Of a stretch of 64,000 nt of DNA, positions 8,126-17,194 are shown one piece after another (within the stretch, counting starts at the first letter, position 1; every line of letters starts with the position of its first letter). Below the pieces are notes generated by a model. It did no database searches. It had not been told where the DNA came from and saw only the letters and a program-made list of their open reading frames with translations. The DNA lies in contig JAHLYW010000046.1 in NCBI GenBank assembly GCA_025128135.1, positions 62,001-126,000 of the forward strand, given 5' to 3'. This DNA comes from Synechococcus sp. CS-1325 (GTDB lineage: Bacteria > Cyanobacteriota > Cyanobacteriia > PCC-6307 > Cyanobiaceae). A program made the position numbers and the translations under genes.

Positions 8126-10993
8126 TCAGTCCAGCCCCGCCAGCCGGCCCCGCGCCAGCGCCGCCTGGGCTTCGGCTTCGGCCAGGTTGGCCTGGCATTC
8201 GGCCACCACCTCCGGTGGGGCCTTGCCGGCGAAGTTGGGGTTGGCCAGGCGGCCGGCCAGGCCCTTGATCTCCTTGTCGGCCTTGGCGATGTCTTTCTCC
8301 AGGCGGCCGCGCAGGGCGTCGAGATCCACCAGGCCCTCGATCGGCAGCAACACCTGCAGCTCGCCGCTCACCGCCGCCAGGGTGCGCTCGCTCCCCGCCG
8401 CGTCGCCCGAGCCGGCCGGCTCGCGCACGTCCACCGACGCCGCCCGGGTGAGGGCGGTGATGTCGCCGCTGCCGGCGCGCAGCACTGCCGCCAGCTCCGG
8501 CCGGCCGGTGAGGAACACCACCGGCGCTGGCTGGGCGGGCTTGAGCCCCGCCACGGCGCGCAGGTTGCGCACCACCCGGATCGCCTCGATCAGCTCGGCG
8601 AACTGAACCTCCAGCGCCTGATCCAGGGCGGCCTCGTCGAGTGCCGGCCAGGGCTGCAGGGCCAGGAAGGTGCCTTCAGGCGCGCCGGTGAGCCCGTGCC
8701 AGAGCTCCTCGCTCAGGTGCGGCATCAGCGGATGCAGCAGCACCAGCAGCTCATTGAGCACCTTGGCCAGCACCTGGCGGGCCACGCGCTGGTCGGCGAG
8801 GGCTTCGGCGCTGAGCGGCTCGCCCTCAACGGCGGGGCGGGGATTGAGCCGCCGCTTGAGCAGCTCGATCGTCCAGTCGCACACCTCGTTCCAGGCGAAC
8901 TCGTAGAGCCCCTTGGCGGCTTCACCGAGGGCATAGCTGCCGTAGCGCTCCGCCGTTTCGCCGTTCACCCGGGCCAGGCGCGAGAGGATCCAGCGGTCGG
9001 CCAGGGTGAGGGCGGCCGGATCGGGGTCCCCCAAGGTGGCGGGCGTTTCACCGGCCAGGTTCATCAGCGCGAAACGGGTGGCGTTCCAGAGCTTGTTGGC
9101 GAAGTTGCGCGCGCCCTCCACCGTGGCCGAGCTGCCGCTGGCGCGGTCGTAGTCGAGGCGGATGTCCTGGCCGGCGCCCGCCACCTCGCGCACCAGGGCG
9201 AAGCGCAGGGCATCGGCGCCGTAGCGCTCGATCAACGGCAGCGGATCGATGCCGTTGCCGGCGCTCTTGCTCATCTTGCGGTTGTTCTCGTCCCGCACCA
9301 GGCCGTGGATCATCACGTCGGCGAAGGGCATCCAGCTGGTGCGGCCGCCCACCGGCACGCCGTCTTCCTGCAGGAAGGCGCCGGCCAGCATGGTCATGCG
9401 CGCCACCCAGAAAAAGATGATGTCGAAGCCGGTCACCAGCACGCTGGTGGGATACCAGGTGGCCAGATCGGCGGCGTTCGCATCGGGCCAGCCGAGGGTG
9501 GAGAAGGGCCAGAGGCCACTGGAGAACCAGGTGTCGAGCACGTCGGGGTCCTGCTCCAGCTGCAGTGCGCGGCCCGCCGCGCGGCTGGCGGCGCCGAATT
9601 GCGCTTCCGCCTTGGCGCGCGCCTCCTCGGCGTCGCGGGCCACCACGTAGGGGGTGGCGTCCGTGATCACGCCGCCCGATTCACTCACCACGAACCAGGC
9701 TGGGATGCGGTGGCCCCACCAGAGCTGACGGCTGATGCACCAGTCGCGGATGCCCGTGAGCCAGTCGCGGTAGACCTTCTCCCAGCGCTGCGGCACGAAG
9801 CGGGGTTCGCCCTGATCGAGCGCGGCGCGGCAGCGGGCGGCCAGCGGCTCGGCCCGCGCGAACCACTGGGTGGAGAGCAGCGGCTCTACCGGCACCTTGC
9901 CCCGATCCGAGAAGGGCACGCTGTGGCGGTGCGGCTCCACCTTCACCAGGAAGCCCTCCGCTTCCATCGCCGCCACCACCGCCGCGCGCGCCTCGAAGCG
10001 ATCCAGCCCGGCGAAGCGGCCGGCCGCGGCGTTCATGGAGCCGTCCTTGGCCATCACCGTGATCAACGGCAGGCCGTGGCGGGCGCCGATCGCGAAGTCG
10101 TTGGGGTCGTGGGCGGGGGTCACCTTGACGCAGCCCGTGCCGAAGGCCGGATCCACGTGCTCATCGGCCACGATCGGGATCTGGCGGCCCACCAGCGGCA
10201 GGGTGAGCGTGCGGCCCACCAGGGCGGCGTAGCGGGGGTCGGCGGGGTGCACGGCCACACCGGTGTCACCCAGCAGGGTTTCGGGGCGGGTGGTGGCCAC
10301 CACCAGATGGTCGGTGCCGTCGGCGGCGGCGCCATCGCTGAGCGGGTAGCGGAAATGCCAGAGATGGCCGTCCGTCTCCTTCATCTCCACCTCCAGATCG
10401 CTCACCGCCGATCCCGAGGCCGGGCACCAGTTCACCAGGTATTCGCCGCGGTAGATCAGCCCCTGCTCGTGCAGCCGCACGAAGGCTTCCACCACGGCTT
10501 TGTTGAGGCCGGGATCGAGCGTGAAGCGCTCGCGCCGCCAATCCACCGAGTAGCCGAGCCGCCGCAGCTGGCCCACGATCGTGCCGCCGCTTTCGGCCTT
10601 CCAGGCCCAGGCGCGCTCAAGGAAGGCGTCGCGGCCGAGGTCGTCTTTGCTGCCGCCTTCCGCCTTGATCTGCTTCTCCAGGATCGACTGCACGGCGATC
10701 GAGGCGTGGTCGGTGCCAGGCAGGCACAGCACGTTTTTGCCCTGCAGGCGCTGAAAGCGCACGATCGTGTCGATCAGGGCCGTCTCGAAGCCGTGGCCCA
10801 TGTGCAGGCTGCCGGTCACGTTCGGCGGCGGGATCACCACAGAAAACGGCTCGCCGGGGGCGTTGGGGTCGGGGTGGAAAGCGCCGGCGGCCTCCCACGC
10901 CCCCTGCCAGCGGGCTTCGGTGCCGGCCGGGTCGTAGGTCTTGGGCAGGGCCTCGGTCACGGTGGGCGGGGGAAGATCAGCCCATGCTCTCAA
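8126..10993 (-). CDS. valS: valine--tRNA ligase
   Basis: A 955-residue class Ia aminoacyl-tRNA synthetase that charges tRNA-Val and edits threonine. HMGH (HIGH signature) sits at residues 64-67, PGTDHA near 91, the editing domain in the middle ([19 protein letters not shown]), and [13 protein letters not shown] near 570. The anticodon-binding domain and a C-terminal coiled coil ([15 protein letters not shown]) end the protein. The apparent start is a TTG overlapping the stop of the vapC gene upstream; a GTG eleven codons in is an alternative. A diverged copy of its first 22 codons lies at 21901-21967. Confidence 0.97.
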   Translation of the reverse strand: MRAWADLPPPTVTEALPKTYDPAGTEARWQGAWEAAGAFHPDPNAPGEPFSVVIPPPNVTGSLHMGHGFETALIDTIVRFQRLQGKNVLCLPGTDHASIAVQSILEKQIKAEGGSKDDLGRDAFLERAWAWKAESGGTIVGQLRRLGYSVDWRRERFTLDPGLNKAVVEAFVRLHEQGLIYRGEYLVNWCPASGSAVSDLEVEMKETDGHLWHFRYPLSDGAAADGTDHLVVATTRPETLLGDTGVAVHPADPRYAALVGRTLTLPLVGRQIPIVADEHVDPAFGTGCVKVTPAHDPNDFAIGARHGLPLITVMAKDGSMNAAAGRFAGLDRFEARAAVVAAMEAEGFLVKVEPHRHSVPFSDRGKVPVEPLLSTQWFARAEPLAARCRAALDQGEPRFVPQRWEKVYRDWLTGIRDWCISRQLWWGHRIPAWFVVSESGGVITDATPYVVARDAEEARAKAEAQFGAASRAAGRALQLEQDPDVLDTWFSSGLWPFSTLGWPDANAADLATWYPTSVLVTGFDIIFFWVARMTMLAGAFLQEDGVPVGGRTSWMPFADVMIHGLVRDENNRKMSKSAGNGIDPLPLIERYGADALRFALVREVAGAGQDIRLDYDRASGSSATVEGARNFANKLWNATRFALMNLAGETPATLGDPDPAALTLADRWILSRLARVNGETAERYGSYALGEAAKGLYEFAWNEVCDWTIELLKRRLNPRPAVEGEPLSAEALADQRVARQVLAKVLNELLVLLHPLMPHLSEELWHGLTGAPEGTFLALQPWPALDEAALDQALEVQFAELIEAIRVVRNLRAVAGLKPAQPAPVVFLTGRPELAAVLRAGSGDITALTRAASVDVREPAGSGDAAGSERTLAAVSGELQVLLPIEGLVDLDALRGRLEKDIAKADKEIKGLAGRLANPNFAGKAPPEVVAECQANLAEAEAQAALARGRLAGLD

Positions 10994-11394
10994 AGGGCAG
11001 CCAGCCTCACGTCAGGCCCGTAGCCCAGCAGGGTGCGATCAGCGCTGAGCAGGGTGAGCCCCTCGCAGCGTGCCTGGGCCACCAGGAGCCGGTCGAACGG
11101 GTCGCGGTGCACCCAGGGCAGATGCTGCACAGCCAGGACATGGTCGGCGGTGATGGCCTGCTCGCTGAACCCCTCGCGCAGCAAGCCCTGCCGCAACGCC
11201 TGGGCATCCACCTGAAAGCCAGGGCGGTTGAGGGAGGTTTTGATCGCCACTTCCCACAGGCTCACCACGCTGAACAGGAGCTGTCGCCGCCTGTCACTGA
11301 GTTCCTGCCTCAGCGGCTCGGGGAGCCGTTGAGGTTCAACAGCCCACCAAAGGAGCACATGGGTGTCGAGCAGCAGCGGAAGCGCCGGCTCCAT
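10990..11394 (-). CDS. vapC: PIN-domain toxin (VapC-like)
   Basis: 134 residues with the ATG at 11394 overlapping the antitoxin stop (TGATG). PIN domains are Mg-dependent ribonucleases. [11 protein letters not shown] carries the first Asp, [13 protein letters not shown] the conserved Glu, and [13 protein letters not shown] the third acidic site, followed by [11 protein letters not shown]. This is the subfamily paired with Phd-type antitoxins. The stop overlaps the valS start, so read-through into valS is likely. Confidence 0.88.
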   Translation of the reverse strand: MEPALPLLLDTHVLLWWAVEPQRLPEPLRQELSDRRRQLLFSVVSLWEVAIKTSLNRPGFQVDAQALRQGLLREGFSEQAITADHVLAVQHLPWVHRDPFDRLLVAQARCEGLTLLSADRTLLGYGPDVRLAAL

Positions 11395-11621
11395 CAACCG
11401 AACATCGCGTCCATGTCGGCGCTGAAATCAGCCTTGAGATCGGCCGTGATTTCGGCTTTCCCCTGGAGGAAGCCTGACCTGCGCGGGGGGGTGCCCTGAT
11501 CCACCGGCACCAGGCGCACCAGCGGCTGGCCGGCCTTGGCGATCACCACCTCCTCGCCCTCCAGGGCCTGAGCCACATAACGGGAGAGGTGGGTCTTGGC
11601 GTCGTGGAGATTGACCTGCAA
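11394..11621 (-). CDS. Phd/YefM-type antitoxin of PIN toxin
   Basis: Seventy-five residues; the start is probably the TTG at 11621. VNLHDAKTHLSRYVAQALEGEEVVIAKAG is the standard Phd-fold start, followed by QPLVRLVPV. The C-terminus (KAEITADLKADFSADMDAMFG) is acidic and suited to wrap the toxin. It overlaps the PIN toxin by one base, giving a complete type II pair immediately upstream of valS. Confidence 0.85.
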   Translation of the reverse strand: MQVNLHDAKTHLSRYVAQALEGEEVVIAKAGQPLVRLVPVDQGTPPRRSGFLQGKAEITADLKADFSADMDAMFG

Positions 11622-11787
11622 AGCGACCGCCTCAGAACAGACTTAGTCGACCTTAGCGGCTAAGTCCTTGATCAGGTGATCCGGCCAGGTTCCGTGGCGA
11701 TCTCCCCAACCGCTCTGCCAGCTTGTCCCGAAACAGGGGGGCACTTACAGAGCCCAGACTCCAAGCAGTGATGGCTGACCTCAGCGG

Positions 11788-12558
11788 ATGACAGGTTGGA
11801 TCGACTACTGCCTCGTCAGCATGGCCGGGGCCGTCTGCGCCTTTATGAACACCCTGGCCTCCAGCGGGTCTGCAGTGAGCCTGCCGATGCTGATCTCCCT
11901 GGGCATGGATCCGGAGATGGCCAATGCCACCAACCGCCTGCCGGTGATCGTGGGCTGCATCACGGCCGTTGCAACCTTCCAGCGAGCTGGTGTTCTGCCA
12001 TGGCGGATGGCCCTGCGGGTGGCCGGCCCGGCCACGCTCGGCAGTGTGGCTGGTGCTTTGCTGGCCGATGCGATACCGGCTCGGAATCTGGGGATGGCGA
12101 TCACTGCCGCCGTTCTGGCGGCTCTGATTCTTCTGGTTACGAAACTGAAGGCAGCTCTTAACCAGCCACCCCAGGAATCGGCCCGGTTCAGTCTCAAGGA
12201 AGCGCTGATCTTCTTCGGTATCGGCACCTGGGTGGGATTCATCGTGCTCGACGGTGCCACTTACCTTCTCCTGGCACTGGTGCTGGTGGTGCGCCTCCCC
12301 CTCACGGCGGCCAACGCCGTCAAGAACCTGGTACTGATTCCAACCACCCTGGTGTCGCTGCTGGTGTTTGCCCGCGATGGCCACGTGGCCTGGCTCCCTG
12401 GCGGCGCCATGGCATTCGGCAGCATCGGCGGGGGCATGCTGGCCGCTCGCCTCGCCTTGCTGCCGGCAGCCCGGGTCTGGGTTTTTCGCCTGTTGGTGGT
12501 AGTGATCGCAGGGGAACTGATCCAGATCGGCCAACACTTCCTGCACCGCCCCATCTGA
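11788..12558 (+). CDS. TSUP (TauE/SafE) family permease
   Basis: A protein of 256 residues with about eight hydrophobic segments in two similar halves, the arrangement of TauE/SafE sulfite or organosulfonate exporters. GFIVLDGATYLLLALVLV and the earlier LASSGSAVSLPMLISLGM correspond to the two family repeats that usually carry a G-x-GG-x-(L/I) turn. It acts in the cytoplasmic membrane; the ligand is unknown. It is the last plus-strand gene before the minus-strand cassette block, whose terminal attC begins 24 bp after its stop. Confidence 0.8.
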   Translation: MTGWIDYCLVSMAGAVCAFMNTLASSGSAVSLPMLISLGMDPEMANATNRLPVIVGCITAVATFQRAGVLPWRMALRVAGPATLGSVAGALLADAIPARNLGMAITAAVLAALILLVTKLKAALNQPPQESARFSLKEALIFFGIGTWVGFIVLDGATYLLLALVLVVRLPLTAANAVKNLVLIPTTLVSLLVFARDGHVAWLPGGAMAFGSIGGGMLAARLALLPAARVWVFRLLVVVIAGELIQIGQHFLHRPI

Positions 12559-12582
12559 AGCCTGGTCGTGCAGCGAAGCCTG

Positions 12583-12668
12583 CATCAACGCCCAAGATCA
12601 GCGGCGGGAGGTAATCCTGTCCAGTTGAACTAACCGTTGCTCCCGTCTTCCGCATCTGGATGTTGGCC
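12583..12668 (-). other. integron attC-type site A
   Basis: Read on the minus strand the site runs from GGCCAAC (R'') at 12668 to GTTGATG (R') at 12583, 86 bp. Inner arms CATCCAGATGCGGAAG and CCGCCGCTGATCTTGGGCG are imperfectly complementary, with the unpaired bases typical of attC hairpins. It shares AACATCCAGAT and the GAAGACGGGA block with sites B and F. It closes the cassette that holds the hsd remnants. Confidence 0.65.
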
Positions 12669-12681
12669 TCCCAATCCTCGC

Positions 12682-12880
12682 TTACACCTCCTCCAGCTCG
12701 CCGCCCTCCACCCGCTGCTCCAGATCGCCAAGAACATCCTCAATCTGCGTCAACGCCGAACGCAGGTCGTCGGCGATTTCCTGGGCCAGCAGGTGCGGCT
12801 TGGGCAGTTTCGCTGAATCCTCCAGGCTCTCGTCGCGGAGCCAGAAGAGATCGATGCTTACCTTGTCGCGGGCGAGTGCC
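12682..12880 (-). pseudogene. hsdM 3' remnant (type I methyltransferase)
   Basis: The minus frame ending in TAA at 12682 encodes ARDKVSIDLFWLRDESLEDS, then LPKPHLLAQEIADDLRSAL and an acidic tail. This is the C-terminal end of HsdM N6-adenine methyltransferases (DK-x-NLDIFWLKDESLED). Only about 65 codons remain and nothing of the catalytic domain. A separate, longer remnant of the same gene type lies at 35960-36290. It sits between the hsdR remnant and attC site A. Confidence 0.7.
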
Positions 12881-12909
12881 CGATATCAACGACATAGGCG
12901 GCCGCGTAC

Positions 12910-13229
12910 CTAATCGTCGCCGAACAGTTCTGCCTGGATCCATTCGGCGAGGGTTTCCGGCCGATGGATGTGGAGCAGGTTGGCGGAGATCGCGCGGGTC
13001 TTCGGGTCGGGGTCGAGGCCGTTGATGAAGCGGGTCTCGACGCCGGTGCTCATGTAGACGAACGGCAGATAGACGGCGAAGCCATGGCCGCTGGCCATCC
13101 GGGTTTCGCGCACCGCTACGCCCAGGCCCGCAGCCAGATTGATGGCGTCGCGGTTCTGGAGGATCCAGCCCGCCGCCACCGAGCTGCGTCGATGTCCTGG
13201 CGGGCCTTCTGCTCGGGCGTCAGGTTCAT
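12910..13229 (-). pseudogene. hsdR 5' remnant (type I restriction subunit)
   Basis: The ATG at 13229 overlaps the stop of the AlbA-type gene (ATGA) and reads MNLTPEQKARQDID, the usual HsdR start. A frameshift near 13182 follows, and the second frame gives AAGWILQNRDAINLAAGLGV and GHGFAVY. An internal deletion then joins it to STGVETRFINGLDPDPKTRA and HRPETLAEWIQ, which are normally about 60-80 residues further on. The helicase motor is gone. The order AlbA-type ATPase then hsdR is common in type I restriction operons. Confidence 0.75.
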
Positions 13230-14040
13230 GGGGGGATTCCCTCGGCCAGAAAATATTTTCGCTGCGGATCTTTTGCACTGGTGCCGATCTCGCGCACAAG
13301 TCCGCGGCCGATGAGTTGAACCAGCCGCGTGCGCGTGGCCCGGGTTGACAGGCCGATGCTGGCGGCAATCTCGCTCGTAGCCAGCCCCTTGCCACGTTTG
13401 AGGCTGGCGAGGATCGCCTGCTCGGTCGCGTCAACGACCGTTGGGCCCACAGGGGTGGTGGGGATGGTGACACGAAAGCGATTGGCGATCTCCTCGAAGA
13501 TTGGCGGCGGCAGCCCGGCGTCTCGGCAAACAGCCGTCATGCGCTGGATGCCGCTGCCCCACTGCTCGATCAGACCCAATTCATGAAAGATACGGCCGAT
13601 CACGCGGTTGCGCAGCTTGGACACGCCATGCAGAAGGTCCTCGACCGTGAGCCCGAAGGGCAGCAGGCCAGGGTTCTCGATCTCCAGCCGGTCGTCGAAG
13701 ATCGACAGACGGATCGGTGCGCCCCGCTGGGAGTAATCGGCATGCACCACCGCATTGATCAGGGCCTCCCGCACCGCCGCGGGGGGCAGGCTCCAGCGAT
13801 CGCTGCGGCGAACCGCGCCGATTGTGGCGCCATGCCAGGAATGCTTCTGCACGAAGGCGATCGCTGCCTCCACCGCCTGCACGGGTAAGGAGTGGATCTC
13901 GATCCGATCGAGGATGCGGCTTTTGTCGATGCCGGCGAAGCGCCCGGCCTGGATCCAGGCGTCCGGGAAATGCTGAGCGCGCTCGCGACCGAAGAGGATC
14001 ATGCCGCCTACGGTCGGCACCGCCTGACCCTGGTCGGTGA
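13226..14040 (-). pseudogene. AlbA/HATPase-type ATP-binding protein, 3' part (IS-split)
   Basis: About 270 codons of the C-terminal half of an AlbA_2 (formerly AAA_4)/HATPase_c_4 protein often encoded inside type I restriction operons. VPTVGGMILFGRERAQHFPD, PPAAVREALINAVVHADYSQ and NPGLLPFGLTVEDLLHG are typical. A winged-helix end with SEIAASIGLSTRATRTRLVQLI suggests DNA binding. The 5' half lies at 15738-16294, separated by an IS3-family element. A frame starting inside the IS end could still produce this half. Confidence 0.75.
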
Positions 14041-14071
14041 CTGCCAGAAAAGATGACGCCCCTGCCGCCAA

Positions 14072-15106
14072 TCAGACGGCGATCAACAAAGTAGCCGGAC
14101 CGTTGGCGTTTTCTGGAGGCGGTGGATTGATCCAGACCACCTCCGGTTGATGCCAGCTGCGGGTGGAGCGGCTCCAGCGGCGGGGGTGACACTGCCGGGC
14201 CTGCTCATAGGCGCGGGAACGGTGGCGGCAGATTTCCTCGGCCTGACCGCTGTGGCGCTGGTGGGGCGTCACGAATCGGATGGCGCTGTGGCGGTGCTGG
14301 TGGTTGTACCAGCTCACGAACGTGGCCACCCAGGCGCAGGCGTCGTCCTTACTTTGGAATGGCCGCCTGGGGTAGTCCGGTCGGTACTTGACCGTTCGGA
14401 ACAGCGACTCCGAGTAGGGATTGTCGTTGCTGACCCTGGGCCTGGAGAAGGATCTGAGCACCCCCAGCTCCTCCAGCCGGGCTTCCAGGGTGGCAGCGCG
14501 CATGGCGTTGCCGTTGTCGGCATGGAGGACCAGCGGCTGGCGGCGGCCCTTACTGATCCGCTCCCGCAGACAGCCACGGCCGACCAGATCAGCGGCGATC
14601 TGGGCGTCTTCCCGCTCGGCCACATCCCAGGCCACCACCTTGCGACTCCAGACGTCGATCACCAGATAGAGGTACAGCCACACCCCCCGAACGCTGGTGG
14701 GCAGGTAGGTGATGTCCCAGCTCCACAGCTGATTCGGCCCCCTGGCCTGCAGCCGTGGCACCGGACGGGGCTCTTGGGGCGGACGGGCCCGCCCGCGGCG
14801 GTGGGCCTGGCCGTGGGCATGGAGCACCCGGTAGAAGCTCCGCTCCGAGCCGATATAGAGGCCCCGATCCGCCAGGACCGGCACGATCTGCCCCGGCGGC
14901 AGCGCCGCGAATTCCGTCTGGTTGCAGGTGAGCAGAATTCGCTGGCGCTCCTCCTCACTCAGGCGATGGGCCACATGGCGGGGGCTTCCTCTGCGGCGAT
15001 CGCTGCCGTCCCCATCACCAGCGAACTGACGCCGCCAGCGCTGCAGGGTGGTGAGCCCCACACCAAGCAAAGCGGCCACCTCACGGGCCCGTGCGCCCGC
15101 GGCCAT
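14072..15106 (-). CDS. IS3-family transposase OrfB (DDE integrase core)
   Basis: A protein of 344 residues from the internal ATG; the frame is open further upstream, as expected when made as an OrfAB fusion. The rve core shows NQLWSWDITYLPTSVRG (first Asp), LVLHADNGNAM (second Asp) and SNDNPYSESLFRTVKYRPDYP (Glu), then the WYNHQHRHSAI motif. An N-terminal helix-turn-helix (AALLGVGLTTLQRWRRQF) is present. It probably makes the active transposase only after a -1 frameshift from OrfA. Confidence 0.9.
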   Translation of the reverse strand: MAAGARAREVAALLGVGLTTLQRWRRQFAGDGDGSDRRRGSPRHVAHRLSEEERQRILLTCNQTEFAALPPGQIVPVLADRGLYIGSERSFYRVLHAHGQAHRRGRARPPQEPRPVPRLQARGPNQLWSWDITYLPTSVRGVWLYLYLVIDVWSRKVVAWDVAEREDAQIAADLVGRGCLRERISKGRRQPLVLHADNGNAMRAATLEARLEELGVLRSFSRPRVSNDNPYSESLFRTVKYRPDYPRRPFQSKDDACAWVATFVSWYNHQHRHSAIRFVTPHQRHSGQAEEICRHRSRAYEQARQCHPRRWSRSTRSWHQPEVVWINPPPPENANGPATLLIAV

Positions 15107-15153
15107 GCCGGCCTCGAGGATCCCCAGGGCCTTGCGGCGATCAGACGGTGAGG

Positions 15154-15660
15154 TCAGTCGCCCCCGTCCTCTCCCCAGAAGGCCTGGATCTTTTTTGAGG
15201 CCATCAGCAGCGCCGCCGCCTCCGCCAGGGCCTTGTCCTTGCGGCGCAGCTCCTGCTGCAGCCGCTTGATCTCCCGCTGATCGGCCTGGTGGCGCTTCTC
15301 CAGGTCCTTCTGCTCGGCCATCGTCACCAGCGGCTGTGCGTTGGCATCCTGGGCGGCCTGGCGCCAGCGATCCACCTGCTCGGGGAACAGACCCCGCTCG
15401 CGGCAGTAAGCGCCGAGTTCGGTGGCGTTGAACCCAGCAGTCTCCAGGACCACCGTGAACTTGTCAGTTGGGCCCCAACCCTCGGGGTCCTTCTGGGTAG
15501 CCGGCACCACCTCCCCCTGCAGACGCCAGGCCTTGCGCCATTTGTAGAGGGTGATCACGTGGATGCCCAGCTCCTGAGCGATCTCCGTCACGCTCTGGCG
15601 ATGGGGAGGCCCCATCCGCCGGCGGACATCAGCTTTGACAGCCTCGCTGTAAGGACGCAT
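15154..15660 (-). CDS. IS3-family transposase OrfA
   Basis: 168 residues from the ATG at 15660. The first 60 residues form a helix-turn-helix (QSVTEIAQELGIHVITLYKWRKAW) for binding the IS ends. A leucine-rich coiled coil (KDLEKRHQADQREIKRLQQELRRK) near the C-terminus is typical of OrfA and mediates multimerisation. The gene ends about 30 bp after an A AAA AAG heptamer that can shift ribosomes into the OrfB frame. Its start lies about 70 bp inside the right IS end. Confidence 0.9.
   Translation of the reverse strand: MRPYSEAVKADVRRRMGPPHRQSVTEIAQELGIHVITLYKWRKAWRLQGEVVPATQKDPEGWGPTDKFTVVLETAGFNATELGAYCRERGLFPEQVDRWRQAAQDANAQPLVTMAEQKDLEKRHQADQREIKRLQQELRRKDKALAEAAALLMASKKIQAFWGEDGGD
15190..15196 (-). 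promoter_or_regulatory. -1 programmed frameshift site (A AAA AAG)
   Basis: On the minus strand OrfA reads TCA AAA AAG, the canonical slippery heptamer of IS3 elements. Slipping by -1 puts the ribosome in an open frame that runs without stop into OrfB. This gives an OrfAB fusion, the usual active transposase of the family. Confidence 0.8.
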
Positions 15661-15737
15661 TGATCGGTTCCATCAGGCCCCCTGGTGGTGGAAATGGTCG
15701 AGATGGAGAGGCGTCAACTTTCCTGGCAGAGGGGGGG

Positions 15738-16294
15738 TGGTCACGCACAAGACGCAGGGTTTCCAGATCGCGGCGGCGGAGGACGCGAAAGGGGGCGAAC
15801 GACTCGGAAGCGGCTCGGAAGTCGAGGTCTTCCGAGCTGAGTCCTGGCATGGGCTGCTCGTCGAAGCCTTCGCCCCGGGAGAAACGCCGCAGCTCCTCGA
15901 TCAGCTCGGCATCGGCGCGGCGGTTGGTGGAGCCCACCCGCACGTACACACCTGCGGTAGGGCCCTCGCGGTTCAGGTGATGGGGGCGGCTCGGGCTGGG
16001 GTACACCTGCAGCGCCAGCACCTGCGTCTGCCGCCAGGGCAGGATCTCGAGCTCCGGCATGAGCCGAGGGCTGATACGGTCGCTGATCAGGTTCGCGAGG
16101 CGCTCCTCCTCATCCAGCGGCTCAGCCACGCCACGCACGTTGCGGCTGCGATCCTCCACCCCGATCAGCAGGGTGCCGCCGGCTGTGTTGGCAAAGGCCA
16201 CGATCGTTTTCAACGCCCCATCCGGCGAGGAAAGATCATGCTTGAACTCAAGCGTTTTGCCCTCAGGGCGCTTGAGCAGGTCGAGCAGGTCCAT
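15738..16294 (-). pseudogene. AlbA/HATPase-type ATP-binding protein, 5' part (IS-split)
   Basis: The ATG at 16294 starts MDLLDLLKRPEGKTLEFKHD, then IVAFANTAGGTLLIGVEDR and HHLNREGPTAGVYVRVGSTNRRAD. These are the hallmarks of the AlbA_2 domain (E-x-KE, FANT-x-GG, YVR-x-GS-x-N). The gene is intact up to DLETLRLVRDH, where the IS3 element begins. With the piece at 13226-14040 it would make a protein of about 455 residues. It is the first gene of the attC B-to-A cassette. Confidence 0.8.
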
Positions 16295-16374
16295 TCTGCT
16301 CAGAATAATACTCAGAAGTTGCCAGCCTCGTCATTCATCCGAGTTCCCTGCTGAGCGCGGGGCATGGGTGGTGA

Positions 16375-16459
16375 GCCCAACGCTCCAGATCAGAAGCGGG
16401 CAGGGCTTTGCGCTGAGGAGTACCCCAGTGATCCCGTCTTCGGTATCTGGATGTTAGCC
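16375..16459 (-). other. integron attC-type site B
   Basis: Minus strand: R'' GGCTAAC at 16459 and R' GTTGGGC at 16375, 85 bp. Inner arms ATCCAGATACCGAAGACGGG and GCCCGCTTCTGATCTGGAG can pair with a few unpaired bases. The site begins 7 bp after the mazF stop, the normal place for the attC of a cassette. Confidence 0.8.
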
Positions 16460-16465
16460 AGGCCA

Positions 16466-16807
16466 CTATGCAACAAACATGGCCTGTAAGACGTTCAGAA
16501 CCTCAAGCAAGGTGTCATCAGGAAGAACCCCCAGTCGCTTAACCAACCGCTCCCGATCAACGGTACGCAGCTGATCAGGGACGATATGACCATCTTTGCC
16601 TTCAAACGTACAAGCTACACGGAATGGATAGGGAAATCCTCCAGTCGTTAATGGCGCAACGATGAACGTTCCCATGTGAGCATTGAGTTCGTCTGGGGAA
16701 ACGATCACACAAGGTCTTGTCTTCCTGATCTCCTGTCCTCGAATTGGATTCAAAGCAACCAAGAAGATATCCCCTCGGGTAACGGCAATGTCAATTACCA
16801 CTCCCAT
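16466..16807 (-). CDS. mazF: MazF/PemK-family mRNA interferase toxin
   Basis: 113 residues. RGDIFLVALNPIRGQEIRKTRPCVIVS is the conserved MazF N-terminus with the catalytic Arg in the loop before RPCVIVS. TFIVAPLTTGG-x-PYPFRV holds the conserved Thr, and DQLRTVDRERLVKRLG the C-terminal substrate-binding helix. MazF cuts mRNA at short motifs. The start overlaps the mazE end. Gene and attC B form one cassette with mazE. Confidence 0.9.
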   Translation of the reverse strand: MGVVIDIAVTRGDIFLVALNPIRGQEIRKTRPCVIVSPDELNAHMGTFIVAPLTTGGFPYPFRVACTFEGKDGHIVPDQLRTVDRERLVKRLGVLPDDTLLEVLNVLQAMFVA

Positions 16808-17034
16808 TCCTCTTCATCAAATCGGGTGGTGCTGATTTCATCTAGGAGACCCTGTGGGGCAAAGGCTGCGGCTGCTTGAGCCCATCCTGCCCTTGCTGTC
16901 GTGACGGGAGTGATGGTGAGAACGCCTGGAGAGGCGTGGATTTCCACCTCATCTGTTAATCCAGCCTCCTCAAGCAACGGCTTGGAAAGGCGAATCCCAC
17001 GCGAGTTTCCAATTCTGACCAGTTTTGCTTTCAC
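16795..17034 (-). CDS. mazE: MazE-family antitoxin (AbrB fold)
   Basis: Seventy-nine residues with a GTG start at 17034, chosen because family members begin M-x-AKLVRIGNSRG. The first 45 residues are the AbrB swapped-hairpin DNA-binding fold (KLVRIGNSRGIRLSKPLLEEAGL), and the acidic end (STTRFDEEEWEW) wraps the toxin. The 3' end overlaps mazF by 13 bp. The promoter must lie in the 70 bp between the GTG and attC site C. Confidence 0.85.
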   Translation of the reverse strand: MKAKLVRIGNSRGIRLSKPLLEEAGLTDEVEIHASPGVLTITPVTTARAGWAQAAAAFAPQGLLDEISTTRFDEEEWEW

Positions 17035-17105
17035 AGGCCAACCCAACCGCAGCGTATCCACATTGTAGCCACGCAACTGGCTCGGGTAAAGGCTTCTGGT
17101 GCTCT

Positions 17106-17194
17106 TGCTAACGCTCAAGATCAGCGGCGGGCGATAGCTCTGTGTGTTGAAAAGGTACGATTGGATCCCCGCCCGCTGGATCTTGATGTTAGGC
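17106..17194 (-). other. integron attC-type site C
   Basis: Minus strand: R'' GCCTAAC at 17194 and R' GTTAGCA at 17106, 89 bp. Long inner arms AAGATCCAGCGGGCGGGGAT and CGCCCGCCGCTGATCTTGAG pair extensively. The TAA of the R'' core is also the stop codon of the RelE-type gene upstream, the compact layout seen in integron cassettes. This is one of the clearest sites of the set. Confidence 0.85.

Larger units (their letters stand above)
14041..15729 (-). mobile_element. IS3-family insertion sequence
   Basis: About 1.69 kb with two overlapping-frame transposase genes on the minus strand. The ends are inverted repeats: CTGCCAGAAAAGATGACGCC at 14041, and the complement of the right end reads CTGCCAGGAAAGTTGACGCC, matching at 18 of 20 positions. 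It splits the AlbA-type gene. No clean target duplication is visible at the ends, although GACCA occurs in both flanking gene halves. Both frames are intact, so the element may be active. Confidence 0.85.

Noticed and set aside
8018..11023. A 1001-residue open frame on the plus strand
   Set aside because: It is the antisense of valS, rich in Gly, His, Ala and Arg with no domain. High GC gives long open antisense frames.
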